64,000 bases of DNA from Hymenopus coronatus. Its lineage: Eukaryota > Arthropoda > Insecta > Mantodea > Hymenopodidae. Each line of letters begins with the position of its first letter. Positions within the stretch are counted from its first letter, which is position 1. The stretch is from assembly GCA_030762935.1 (NCBI GenBank), contig CM060896.1, positions 9,595,001 to 9,659,000 of the forward strand, written 5' to 3'. Both the position numbers and the translations under genes were made by a program. Below are positions 37,613-46,892 of this stretch, piece after piece. The notes under the pieces are model-generated. The model saw only the letters and a program-made list of their open reading frames with translations. It was not told the origin of the DNA and did not search any database.

Positions 37613-38390
37613 AATCTGATGTGCTGCATTCACATGACTTTCTCTAAAAAATTATTATTATTAATAAGCGAATGCTTCTGTCTACTTCATGCTAATCGAG
37701 AAAAGCATTACCTGAAATGCTTTCTTGAAATCAGAAATAGAATAAGGGAATACACCAGACTAAAACCTGCTTTCCATGTGCATGAAATCCGTTTCTGTTT
37801 ACAAATTACCGTATGTGAAAAGTGTTTAAGTATTTTAAAACTGACACCAATAACAAGGAATATCTCAAAACTGGTCAATTCTAAGAAAAAAAAATGAATT
37901 GGCCATAAACTGTGTGTTTTAAAGAGATATACATTTTTATGTAGCTCTAAAACCGTTATGCAAAATCCATCCAGAATAAAGATGTCTTCAAAGGTTATTC
38001 AAACAAAATTCAAGATATACGTTTTATTTTACATATAAATATACGTAATCAAAATAGTTAGAGCCAGTTTTGAGAAAATCAAAATTTTCGAAAAATGTTC
38101 TATGTAAAGGGTAGTTTGTGGTGGGGGGATTTTGTTGAAAATCTTCTTGTCGCATCCTTGGAAGATAGCAAACCTAAAAACTAAGGTTGGTATTTAACGG
38201 TATATTGGTTTTAGCTAAGCTGCCAACAGACACACATACGCACGCACACGCAGCTTTTTCCAAAAATACTTTTTTTTTTTATTCAGGGCGACCTAAAACA
38301 TATATTTCCGGTGAAATCTCGGTAGAGAATTTTGGGTGCAATACAATACCTTCTCTATATGTTATGTACATAGTACGTGTAGAGAAAGTA
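37613..38390 (-). mobile_element. Family M element, minus, near full length
   Basis: About 780 bp, from AATCTGATGTGCTGCATTCA to the complete palindromic terminus TATGTACATAGTACGTGTAG followed by AGAAAGT. Both terminal motifs are present, making this a good type copy. The GGTTGCTATG segment is shortened. Confidence 0.8.
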
Positions 38391-39157
38391 AAAACGTAGA
38401 TCTCATTAAAACCCACCATTTGGCGAGGGAAACTGGAAATCCCGCACAAACGTGGCGACCATCAAAAGCCCACACACAGTCCCTTGAGATCAAATCCGCG
38501 CAGGCGGTCTAACCCCTCGGCTGGATCCTTATTCAACAGAAAAAAGTATAAGGTTTTTCAAGTTATGAGGTGTGTCGTCCGTTGAACGATCAGCTGCTTG
38601 GTACTAGGTTTGCTCAGCTCCCCGCAAGACCACAAGCAAGAAAACATCGGCAGCTCCCCAGTGCAGCATGACTGGCCACCGTTGAGGGGCAAAACTTGCC
38701 TCCTTCTGTCACTCCACAACCTCATCTCTCAGCCGCCATCCTGCAAACCCCACATTCCCGTCAGAACGTGGTTAAAAGAACAGGAACCCGCATAACACTC
38801 CTCGGGCTGCCATCTGAGTATACTGATGATATATAGAATAAAGATGGAGCACCGGTGGAATGCAGTGGCGGGGGAACCTGAAGAAAAACCCGCCTGTTTA
38901 ACCTAGCGTATTCCCTTCTCCTCATAAGAAACTACATAATAAAACCTTCAGTAATTTTTCTGTAAAGGAAACATCAACGTTAGTATTCGATATCGCTAGG
39001 CAAGACATTGAAGTGGTTTTTCACAGAAAACCTCCTAACGTCTGTTGCTTTTAACCCGAAGTGTGTTGTTATTCTATCTAATTTGTTACCATGTCCCATT
39101 TAGTTATTTCCTGTAACTCCTAAGTAGAGCATAGGGCATCTTTACGATGTTTCTGTG
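38391..39157. other. Unassigned, partly GC-richer segment
   Basis: About 38,420-38,890 is richer in GC (AAATCCGCGCAGGCGGTC and similar) and contains a 65-codon plus-strand frame with no recognisable family. The rest is AT-rich, with only small scraps of family M (near 38,395 and 38,940). No promoter, tRNA or repeat could be supported. Confidence 0.4.
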
Positions 39158-39367
39158 GTCGGCATTTAACTGTCTTTTAGTTTTTGAGCTATGCTGTCCA
39201 CAGACATACACCAACATACACGGATCCTTTTTCTAAAAATGTTTTTTTCGGACTCAGGGAACTTCAAAACATATATTTCCGGTGAAATCTCAACATTCAA
39301 TTTTTGGTTGGAATACAATACTTTCTCTATCCACTATGTACATTGTAAACGCGGGCTAGAGAAAGTA
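39158..39367 (-). mobile_element. Family M 5' fragment, minus
   Basis: Carries TATATTTCCGGTGAAATCTC and ends with the alternative terminus CACTATGTACATTGTAAACG, CGGGCTAGAGAAAGT. This terminus defines a second subfamily (GCCCGC instead of CACGTAC next to the terminal motif). Confidence 0.7.
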
Positions 39368-39382
39368 AAAATCTAAAATGTT

Positions 39383-39500
39383 GTAAAACGTATCATGTAA
39401 ACGATAGTTTGGGGTGGAGGGATTTTTCTGAAAATGTTCGAGTCGCATCCTTTGGAGATAATAGCTTAAATACCAAGTTTGGTATTTCACGGACTTTTCC
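39383..39500 (-). mobile_element. Family M internal fragment, minus
   Basis: Short middle piece with AGTTTGGGGTGGAGGGATTT and ACCAAGTTTGGTATTTCACG, ending at a plus-oriented copy. Confidence 0.6.
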
Positions 39501-39506
39501 TTTTCC

Positions 39507-40006
39507 TTTCTCTGCACTATATGTATAGAGAGGATATTGTATTTCACGCAAATATTCGATACACCATTTGGGTCCCCCTGAATAAAAAGGAAAAACGTCC
39601 GTGTGTCCCTGGAGAAACGAGAAGTCCTTAAACAACAAACTGAATATTTAAGTTCAGTATTCTCCATGTATCTATGCGACACGAACATTTCCAAGAAAAT
39701 CCTCCCACCCCAGACTACCCTTTAAATGGAACATTTTTCAAAAACTTGGATTTTCTAATTACAATACCTTATGTATAAGATATTTGTTGTGACAAACGAA
39801 ATGTGTTTGTTCGATTTTCTGGGAATGGTCTCCGAAAGCCTCTTCATTCTGAACGTCTTCTGTATAACTGGTGAACTGCAAGAGATATATAAAAAACTTA
39901 CTACACAACGATAATTAAAAACACAAGTTGACCATTTACAAGATATTGCGGATTATTGGTTTTAATTTTAGCACTAAAGCTTTTCTCAAATGTGAAGTCA
40001 TCTTTC
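39507..40006 (+). mobile_element. Family M 5' two-thirds, plus
   Basis: Starts TTTCTCTGCACTATATGTAT and follows the landmarks as far as TTCTCAAATGTGAAGTCA, where a full-length copy begins at 40,008. Probably broken by that insertion. Confidence 0.65.
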
Positions 40007-40007
40007 T

Positions 40008-40829
40008 TACTTTCTCTATACGTACTATGTACATAGTGTATAGAGAAGGTATTGTAATGCACCCAAAATTCGATACTGAGATTTCACCGGAAATATATGT
40101 TTTAGGGTCCCCTGTATCCAAAAAAGTATTTTCAGAAAAACGTCCGTGTGTCTGTGAACACGATTACTCAAAAACGAAAAGTCGGTAAAATACCAAACTT
40201 GGTATTTAAATTTAGTATCTTCCAGGGATGCGACACGAAGATTTTGAGAAAAAAAACCCCACCCCAAATTAACTTTTACATATCAATTTTGATTTTCTCA
40301 AAAATGGCACTAACGATTTTGATTAAAATATCGTCTACTAAAGATATTTACCTGACAAATAAAATGTATATTTTGAATTTTCTGGGAATAGCCTCTGGGG
40401 AGTGCTTTATTCTGGGTGAATTTTACGAAATTTTGCATATGTGCTAAACCGTATGAGATGGACAAAAACTTACCACACAAAAAATGTAGAGCACTTTATG
40501 TTGTATACATTTTTTCATGGAGTTGATCGTTTTTGAGATATTCCTTGTTTTTGGTTTCAGCTCTGAAAAACTTAACTTTTTTCATACCAGAGTTTGTCAA
40601 CTCCTGTCCATACAAACAAAGGAACATCAGTCACATAGCAACCAGCTTTTGACTATCACTTTAACCTATGGTACTCCCTTATTTCGCTTCTACTTACAAG
40701 GAAGCAAGCAATAAGACTATTTCTGCTAATTTTTGCTCGATTAGCATGAAGTAAACAGAAGCATAAGCTTTTTAACAATAATTTGTTGCAGAGATGTAGA
40801 GAAAGTCATGTGAATGGAACACATCAGAT
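40008..40829 (+). mobile_element. Family M element, plus, full length (reference copy)
   Basis: An 820-bp copy starting TTACTTTCTCTATACGTACT and ending GTAGAGAAAGTCATGTGAAT, GGAACACATCAG. The ends share an inverted motif, ACTTTCTCTA / TAGAGAAAGT, as in a terminal-inverted-repeat DNA transposon. The first end also folds on itself (near-perfect palindrome 40,014-40,045). The only open frames are short and unconserved, so this is a nonautonomous, MITE-like element; I do not know the autonomous partner. Confidence 0.8.
40014..40045. repeat. Palindrome at the family M 5' end
   Basis: CTCTATAC and GTATAGAG enclose the perfect 14-bp palindrome ACTATGTACATAGT, with a 2-base asymmetry. The same dyad is seen at other copies (for example 44,391-44,423, 38,352-38,384 and 62,099-62,131), with compensating variants. 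Confidence 0.85.
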
Positions 40830-41079
40830 TTTTTTTTATCATTTTTCGTTTGTTTACGCCTGGCAAGGAAAACGATTGGAATATTAATTGGTTCACAAAG
40901 CGTCCAGCTTTTAAAGGCCGAGACTGTCGCTTTAGCCTAGTGTATTCCTTATTTCCCTTTTAGTTATAAAGCACTAAGTAATAAGACAGTTTCTGCTAAT
41001 GTTTATCTCGATTAGCAAAATGTAGATAGAGTAATGATTTGCAACAGAGAATGTAAATGGCGTGTTACTTGTGGACGAT

Positions 41080-41229
41080 CTTTAACTGCTCAGCGTCCCA
41101 TTCTATACTGGGCGTGAAGACCGCTCTACCAGGCGTGCCGTAAATCTACCATCGTCCTCCGCTGGGTTTGAACCCGCGACCTTGGGTGTATGAAGTTAGC
41201 ATGGTAACCATTTCACCACGGAGGGCGAC
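41080..41229 (-). mobile_element. Solo tRNA-derived SINE with one satellite-like tail
   Basis: On the minus strand a tRNA-like head (about 41,228-41,153) has a plausible acceptor pairing (CCTCCG with CGGAGG) and A and B boxes, but the anticodon stem does not pair. It is followed by GTAGATTTACGGCACG. The 3' part (41,131-41,080) then matches the 93-bp satellite monomer: GCCCAGTATAGAATGGGACG, CTGAG and AGTTAAAGA. It lacks the 8-bp monomer piece between CTGAG and CAGTTAAAG. This is a stand-alone version of the element at the edge of the large array. Confidence 0.8.
41164..41218 (-). promoter_or_regulatory. Pol III internal promoter (A and B boxes) of the SINE
   Basis: B box GGTTCAAACCC is the complement of 41,164-41,174. 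The A-box-like TGGTGAAATGG is the complement of 41,208-41,218. Spacing and order are those of tRNA genes and tRNA-derived SINEs. Activity is not known. Confidence 0.65.
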
Positions 41230-41278
41230 TTTGAAACAGAGATGTAGAGAAAGTTATGTGAATGGAACACATAAGAAC

Positions 41279-41884
41279 GTTTTTTAATGTTATGTTTGAA
41301 AGCAGTTTCTGAAGAAGTAAAAATTATTTCGGTAACTAATTGACGTAAGGACTGGAATTTTTATCATATTTTTGAAGCCAAATAAGGTTAATTTTAACGA
41401 AAATACTTTATTTATATGCGTTACTTATTTTTTTTAAAATTTAAAAATCACCGTTTTAAGAGCTTTATGTAAAAACTCTTACCTTTCCTTCTAATGAACA
41501 GAAGTATTCAATTTTGCATGAATCAAGAGTAAGGGTGCTGCTACCTATAGCTTGAAAATGTAGCTCGTTATGTTGAATAGTTGCTGAGATAATGGGTCAA
41601 ACTTTAACATGGCAAGATAGGACTTTTGGGCTCCTCAAAAAAATATGTAGGAATGAAAAAATCATAAAATATCGATTTTTTAATTTTAATTCCATAAAGT
41701 AATTGAAACGTTTTTGAATACAAAAAATACTTAAAAAGCACTGGAGCTACAGCACTTAGTGAAAATAACAGAAAGATGACAGCAGAGGAGAGGAAAGGAA
41801 AGCCAACCTACCAACCTGGTGCATTTTAATGTGAGCCATGCATTCAAATCTTTCCTTGTTTTCTCGCAATTGATATTTTCAGCA
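41279..41884. other. AT-rich intergenic segment
   Basis: No family M landmarks and no recognisable gene. The stretch GAGGAGAGGAAAGGAAAGCC near 41,785 is purine-rich. It may be the continuation of old repeat X beyond the part shared with 33.0-33.36 kb. Confidence 0.4.
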
Positions 41885-42173
41885 TTTTCCTTCCTGTAAA
41901 ATGTTCCTTGTGGAGCGGTTTCTCTGTTACACAAATACAATTTGCTGTACATGTTCACAATAATTAGCAATTGCCCTAGGTTTCACTGCCACGTGTATTT
42001 AAGAATATGTTTTCGATTTTCAAACATAAAAATGACATTTTTTATGACTAAAGCACCACATTTATAGGTTTAAATTTTTTTGGGAGCCTAAACGAAACAA
42101 GACACAGAGAAATGTAGGGTAATTTCAAAAGTAGGTGTATTGTGAATCTAAGGTTAAAATATTAGACTAATTT
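41885..42173 (+). repeat. Old repeat X, left part of split copy
   Basis: Reverse-complement match to about 33,090-33,361 (CCTGTAAAATGTTCCTTGTG, CGTTTAGGCTCC-like sequence, TAAGGTTAAAATATTAGAC). It is interrupted at about 42,174 by a complete family M element and resumes at 43,057. Confidence 0.7.
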
Positions 42174-43056
42174 AGCCCCGCATGTACAATGTATATAGGG
42201 ATAGAGAAGTATTGTATTCCACCCAAAAATTCCATGTCGAGATTTCACCGGAAATACATGTTATAGGACCCCCTGAGTCCAAAAAAAAAAAAAAAAGCAT
42301 TTTAAGAAACAGGTCCATGTGTGTGTCTGTCTGTCTGTGTGTTTGTATCTGTGGACAGCATAGCTCAAAAATCAAAAGACGGTTGAATATCAAACTTGGT
42401 ATTTAAGTTTGGTATCTCCCAAGGATGCGACACTAAGATTTTCAAGAAAATCCCTCCACCCCTAACTACCCTTAACATGAAAAATGTTCGAAAATTTTGA
42501 TTTTCTTAAAAATAGCTCTAACGATTTTGATTAATATGCCACATATTAAAGCCATCTCTATCACAAATAAAATGTATATCTTTGTATTTTCTTGGAATAA
42601 CCTCTAAATACCTATTTATTCTGGATGAATTCTGCTTAATTTGACATAACTAGCAAACAGTAAGAGATAGATAAAAACTTACTATAAAAATGTAGATCTT
42701 GTTAAAATACACAAGTTATGTCATATACTTTTTTTTCGTAGAGCTTACCGTTTTCGAGGTATTCCTTTTCATTAGTTTCAGTTGTGACGGGTTGTGTCCG
42801 CTTCTCTTTTGTTCTACTCCTGGCCAAGCAAAGAGGCGATTTGCAATGACAATCACATAACGACAGCTTTTAAAACATTTGACTATCACTTAAGCCAAGT
42901 GCATTCCCTTAGGTCCATTCTACTTATATGGAACTAAGTAATACAATTCTGCTAATGTTTATCTCGATTAGCATTGTGTTGAAAGAAGAATTATCTTTTG
43001 TAAGAAGCTTGTTTGTAGAGTAGCTAGAGAAAGTCATGTGAGTGTAATACATCAGA
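42174..43056 (+). mobile_element. Family M element, plus, nested in repeat X
   Basis: About 880 bp, from TAGCCCCGCATGTACAATGT to GCTAGAGAAAGTCATGTGAG and the CATCAGA terminus. The paralogous locus at 33.07-33.1 kb is uninterrupted and so acts as a pre-insertion reference. Internal features include an A15-16 run at 42,282 and a GTCTGTCTGTCTGTG tract. Noncoding. Confidence 0.8.
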
Positions 43057-43135
43057 GTTTTTTTGCCACAGGAGATTTTTAGTGACGTGTAAAAACACAA
43101 TAAACAAATTTGACCATAACCTTGAAACCGTTAGA
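43057..43135 (+). repeat. Old repeat X, right part of split copy
   Basis: Contains AACAAATTTGACCATAACCT, the reverse complement of the sequence at about 33,016-33,038. Continues the copy interrupted at 42,174. Confidence 0.7.
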
Positions 43136-43357
43136 GCAAAATCATGAAATTTGTGTTGTAACTTATTTACATCTGTGTATATATTTGAACAAGTTAGCAT
43201 TTTTAGATTGGAATTGCAACTTTTCAGTTATAAATGTTGTTAAGGATTTGAGCCAGGATCTCGTTGTCACTTTACGATGGCAAATCTTTTCCATCCAAAC
43301 AGCCATGTATGTACGGCGTCCAAAGTGAAGCACCGGTTGTTCATCACTCTTCCTTGG
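43136..43357. other. Unassigned segment
   Basis: AT-rich sequence with no confident feature. On the minus strand it may hold decayed continuation of the transposase fragment that ends at 43,358, but frameshifts and stops make this unreadable. Confidence 0.35.
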
Positions 43358-43489
43358 TTACTCGTAAATGTTGCGCCATTTCATCACTGAAGATTCGCTC
43401 ATTAAATTATCACTATACGTTTGCGTTATTTGCCTATAAAATTCGATTGGACCAACGTTTTCTGCATTCAAAAAACGAATAAGTTTTTT
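43358..43489 (-). pseudogene. mariner-type transposase N-terminal (HTH) remnant
   Basis: A minus-strand frame of about 43 residues contains IRFLNAENVGPIEFYRQI, then SDNLMSESSVMKWRNIYE, before a stop. This pattern (RFLNA..., a helix with a Y-x-D-N turn, MS-x-x-x-V-x-K-W) is that of the helix-turn-helix domain at the start of mariner/SETMAR-type transposases. Nothing readable of the catalytic domain follows downstream, so it is a small broken fragment. It could derive from the same family as the remnant at 46.4-46.9 kb; that is inference. Confidence 0.6.
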
Positions 43490-44009
43490 GGCTGTAGAAA
43501 AATATAACATCTGTATTGAAAAGCCGGTACCACGTGACAATAAATACCTTGATAGCAATGACCATTACGTTGAGAAATAGAGTAAGGTGGTGTAACCTTG
43601 CAAACAAAGTTTTGTGTTGATAACTTTCGTTGTTTGCTTATGTCCAAATCATCTGTCACTTTCTGAATGGTCCGCGTTTATCTAGAAAAAAACGAGATAT
43701 TTGAATGAAACGTGTTATGAGTACTTCTTTTTTACCGGCAAAAAAAGTACAAAAGTTAAAGATATAGCCTTAGAAAATAACTTTAATCAGTTCAGTGTTT
43801 CTTTATGGAAAATCGAAATGAGATTTTCATAATTTTTTTTTCTATTTTCAAATTTTAAATGTATATGAATATTACAAATTTCCTGCTCATTTTGGTATAA
43901 CTTTCATAGAAGTATGCTAATTGTAAATATTTTAAACATATTTTTGAAAATAATCCTGTTTTTTAAAAAACATTCTGGTACACTCACTTTGTAAATTCTA
44001 CTCTTAGGG
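43490..44009. other. AT-rich intergenic segment
   Basis: No landmark of either dispersed family and no supported gene. Poly-A/T-rich, with GAAATGAGATTTTCATAATT-type low-complexity sequence. Confidence 0.4.
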
Positions 44010-44385
44010 AAGAGATATTGTGTCTCTCTCTTGTGCTTTACCAGTTACACTGAACTCAGCAAAAGTCCTCCAGAATAAAGATGTCTTCAGAAGCTATTCC
44101 CACAAAATTCAACATGTATATATATTTTATTTGTCATGTGAGTAGCATAAATATAACAGATTTTAATCAAAATTGTTACAAACATTTTTGAGAAATCAAC
44201 ATTTTCGAAAATTTTTCCATGTAATGGGTATAGTTGCTGGGTGCGGGGTTTTTCTTGAAAATCTTCATGTCGTATCCTTGGAAGCTACTAAACTTCAGTA
44301 CCAAATTTGGTATTTAACGGAGTTTTCGTTTTTTAACTATGCCGCACACATACACACACAGACATTTTTCTAAAAATACTTTTTA
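44010..44385 (-). mobile_element. Family M internal fragment, minus
   Basis: Middle part of the family (CTTGTGCTTTACCAGTTACA, AAGATGTCTTCAGAAGCTAT, TGGTATTTAACGGAGTTTTC, CACACACAGACATTTTTC). It ends where the next plus copy begins, giving a tail-to-head junction. Confidence 0.65.
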
Positions 44386-45208
44386 GTTTCTCTACACGTA
44401 CTATGTACATGGTGTATAGAGAAGGTATTGCATCCCACCCAAAAATGTTATACCTAGATTTCACCGGAAATATATGTTTTAGGGTCTCCTGTATCCAAAA
44501 AGAGTATTTTAAGAAAAAGGTCCCTGTGTGTATGTGTGAGTGTCCGTGTGTGTGTGTCTGTGAACACGATAACTCAAAAACGAAAAATTAGTAAAATACC
44601 AAAGTTGGTATTTAAGTTTAGTATCTTCCAGGGATGCGACACGAAGATTTTCAAGAAAATTTCCCCACTCCGAACTACGCTTTATATGGAACTTTTTTCG
44701 AAAATTTTGATTTTCTCAAAAATGGCTCTAACGATTTTGATTAAAATATCGTATATTAAACATATTTACCTGACAAGTAAAATGTATAGCTTGTATTTTC
44801 CTCTGAAGACATCTTTATTCTAGATTAATTTTAAGAAATTTTGCAAAACCGATAAACCATAAGAGATGGACAAAAATTGCCATACAAAAAATGTAGAGCA
44901 CGTTAAAATATACTATTTATGTTATATACAATTTTTTGGTGGAGTCGATCGTTTTGGGGGTATTTCTTGTTATTGCTTTCATCTTTGAAAAACTTATATT
45001 TTTCTTATGTAGTAATTTGTCAACTGCTGTCCATACAAAGAAAGGAACTTCAGTCACATAGCAACCAGCTTTTGCCTGTCACTTTAAGCTGTGGTACTCC
45101 CTTGTTTCGCAGAGATGTACCATACAAAGAAAGGAACTTGAGTGACATAGCAACCAGCTTTTGCCTGTCACTTTAAGCTGTGGTACTCCCTTGTTTCGCA
45201 GAGATGTA
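44386..45208 (+). mobile_element. Family M element, plus, with deleted and duplicated 3' part
   Basis: Begins with a classic palindromic end (TTTCTCTACACGTACTATGT, ACATGGTGTATAGAG). Towards the 3' end, sequence between TTTCGC and AGAGATGTA is deleted, and the last 89 bp are duplicated in tandem (45,031-45,119 and 45,120-45,208). The canonical GAGAAAGTCATGTG terminus is absent. Confidence 0.75.
45031..45208. repeat. 89-bp tandem duplication
   Basis: Two direct copies starting CCATACAAAGAAAGGAACTT and ending CGCAGAGATGTA differ at only two positions (CAGTCAC versus GAGTGAC). A young duplication inside an old element. Confidence 0.9.
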
Positions 45209-45777
45209 CCTGTGGTACTTGCCGACTATCGCCTCCCCGGCCACGCTCGTGTGCTGATGTTTGATTGGGCACGACGACAGGACTCTGGCAGCTGCTGTAT
45301 CAACATGATCTGCGCCCCAATCTCATATCATTTTGAGAGAGATTCTGACTTCATATTGGGGACTGAAGAGAATCGATTGTTTTACCCAAGAGGACGTTTT
45401 CATTAGCCGCCTTCTGTCGCTGTGTCGGTCGCGCCATCTGTCCTATCTCCACCTTGCAAACAAACTCCACTCTCACACCATCTGTACACCACCTTTTTAT
45501 TAAAATACTAACTAAAACGTCTACTCAGCTTATGGTAAAATCTACTTGCACTACCTATGAGCTGTCCTAACCCCTAATCATTGTTAAACGCAATTTCTTT
45601 CAAAAATTATCTCAAAATTTTAAACCACTATAAATGCTACAATATTTGAGGTAGCATAAAAACAGAGGATGTTACCTACATACTGGGTAAGCAATGAGGG
45701 TGTGGTTTTCTTTTTTCTTCTTCAGTTTATCGTTGCCATGGATACAATTTTGTCGAATAAAACATTAGTAATTTTTA
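45209..45777. other. Single-copy segment, GC-richer at its left
   Basis: 45,209-45,480 has higher GC (CGCCTCCCCGGCCACGCTCG) and a plus-strand open frame of about 65 codons ending at 45,406, with no recognised domain. The frame starts inside the duplicated family M sequence, so it is not a normal gene start. The right part is AT-rich. Possibly an exon-like or retroelement relic; not identified. Confidence 0.4.
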
Positions 45778-46348
45778 ATTTCTCTATCACGTATTTACAT
45801 AGTAGCCAGAGAACATATTGTATTAGATCCAAAAATTCCATCTCGAGATTTCACCGGAAATATATATTTTGATGTACCCTGACTCGAATTTTTTTTAGAA
45901 AAAGATCCGTGTATGTGTTTGTGTAGACAGTAAACCTCAAAAACGAAACGTCCGTTAAATACCAAACTAGATATTCAGATTTAGTATCTTCCAAGGATGT
46001 GACACGAAGATTTTCAAGAAAATCCCACCAACACAAACTACCTTTTACATGGAAACATTTTTGAAAATGTTTTTCTGAAAAAGGCTCTATTCTTATTAAA
46101 ATACTGTATATTAAAAATATTTGTATCACAAATAAAATTTATATTTTCAATTTTCTAAGAATAGTCTCTGAGAGCACCTTATTTTTTATTAATTTTGCTG
46201 AACTTTGCATAACTAATAAACCGTAAGCGATAGAAAACAACCTACCGTACAAAAAATGTAGATCTAATTAAAACACATAATTTTATGTCATATACTTTTT
46301 TTTGGACAGTTTTTGAGATCTTCTTTGTTATTGATTTCAGTTTTAAAA
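45778..46348 (+). mobile_element. Family M element, plus, truncated by mariner
   Basis: Starts TTTCTCTATCACGTATTTAC, contains GAGATTTCACCGGAAATATA and the middle landmarks, and stops at TTTCAGTTTTAAAA where a mariner terminus begins. Confidence 0.7.
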
Positions 46349-46350
46349 TA

Positions 46351-46772
46351 CGAGGGCACCTTTTTTTTCAACCTCCGATAGGCAATAAATAAAAGAAAAG
46401 TTCATAGAAAACAATTATTTTATTACTAGAAGTTTTGTACACTTATAGTTTACCTTTCACATAATCACCCAAAAAATGTTGCCACCAATGATTTCAACCG
46501 AGCATTGACGTTGCTTTGAAGATCTTGGTTGGTTTGAAAGTGCTGCCCTCCTAGCCACGTCTTCAGTTCAGGGAAGAGGTGAAAGTCGCTGGGTGCCAGG
46601 TCAGGACTGTACGGCGGATATTGGAAAATGCCCCATTGAAATTGTTCAAGGAGCCGATGGGTTGTGCCAGCAGTGTGTGGACGAGCGTTGTCATGGATCA
46701 ACACAATTCCTCAAGTCAGCATTCCTCTTCGTTTGTTTTGAATGGCTCTCCGCAAACGTCGTACAGTACCAA
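46351..46772 (-). pseudogene. mariner transposase C-terminal half, degenerate
   Basis: A mariner end (CGAGGGCACC, next to TA at 46,349-46,350) leads into a minus-strand transposase remnant. Readable sequence includes VRRLRRAIQNKRRGMLT, an in-frame TGA (46,714-46,716), then GIVLIHDNARPHTA, YPPYSPDLAPSDFHLFP and LGGQHFQTN. The second catalytic Asp (46,690-46,692) and third (46,585-46,587) are 34 residues apart, the mariner D34D spacing. The N-terminal half and first Asp are missing. About 58 bp near the C terminus are deleted relative to the adjacent plus-strand copy. Inactive. Confidence 0.85.
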
Positions 46773-46892
46773 GATCTTCAAAACAACGTCAATGTTCATT
46801 TGAAATCATTGGCGGCAACATTTTTTGAAGCGGGTATTGCAAAGCTTGTGCGCAGGTACGATAAATGTCTCAATCTTTTAGGTAATTATTTT
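46768..46892 (+). pseudogene. mariner transposase C-terminal tail, inverted partner
   Basis: Plus-strand frame with QDLQNNVNVHLKSLAATFF, then EAGIAKLVRRYDKCLNLLGN, the usual mariner transposase end. About 60 bp (46,768-46,829) is the inverted counterpart of 46,469-46,529 in the minus-strand remnant. It joins directly to family M sequence at the right without a terminal repeat. Confidence 0.8.

Larger units (their letters stand above)
40840..41278 (+). mobile_element. Family M 3' half, plus, split by a SINE
   Basis: The distal part of the family (TTAGCCTAGTGTATTCCTTA, ATTAGCAAAATGTAGATAG) is interrupted by the SINE at about 41,080-41,229 and resumes at GAAACAGAGATGTAGAGAAA. Sequence around ACAGAGA(A)TGTA occurs on both sides of the SINE, consistent with a degraded target-site duplication. 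Confidence 0.65.

Noticed and set aside
40148..40447. 99-codon plus-strand frame
   Set aside because: Inside family M. A similar frame at 44,536-44,823 differs by frameshifts and stops, and there are no domain features.
41153..41228. Functional tRNA gene (minus strand)
   Set aside because: A and B boxes and an acceptor-like stem are present, but the anticodon stem does not pair. The sequence continues into a SINE body, and a second diverged copy exists at 32.94-33.0 kb.
45161..45406. 81-codon plus-strand frame as a small gene
   Set aside because: Its start lies in the duplicated family M tail and no family or splice signals are recognisable.
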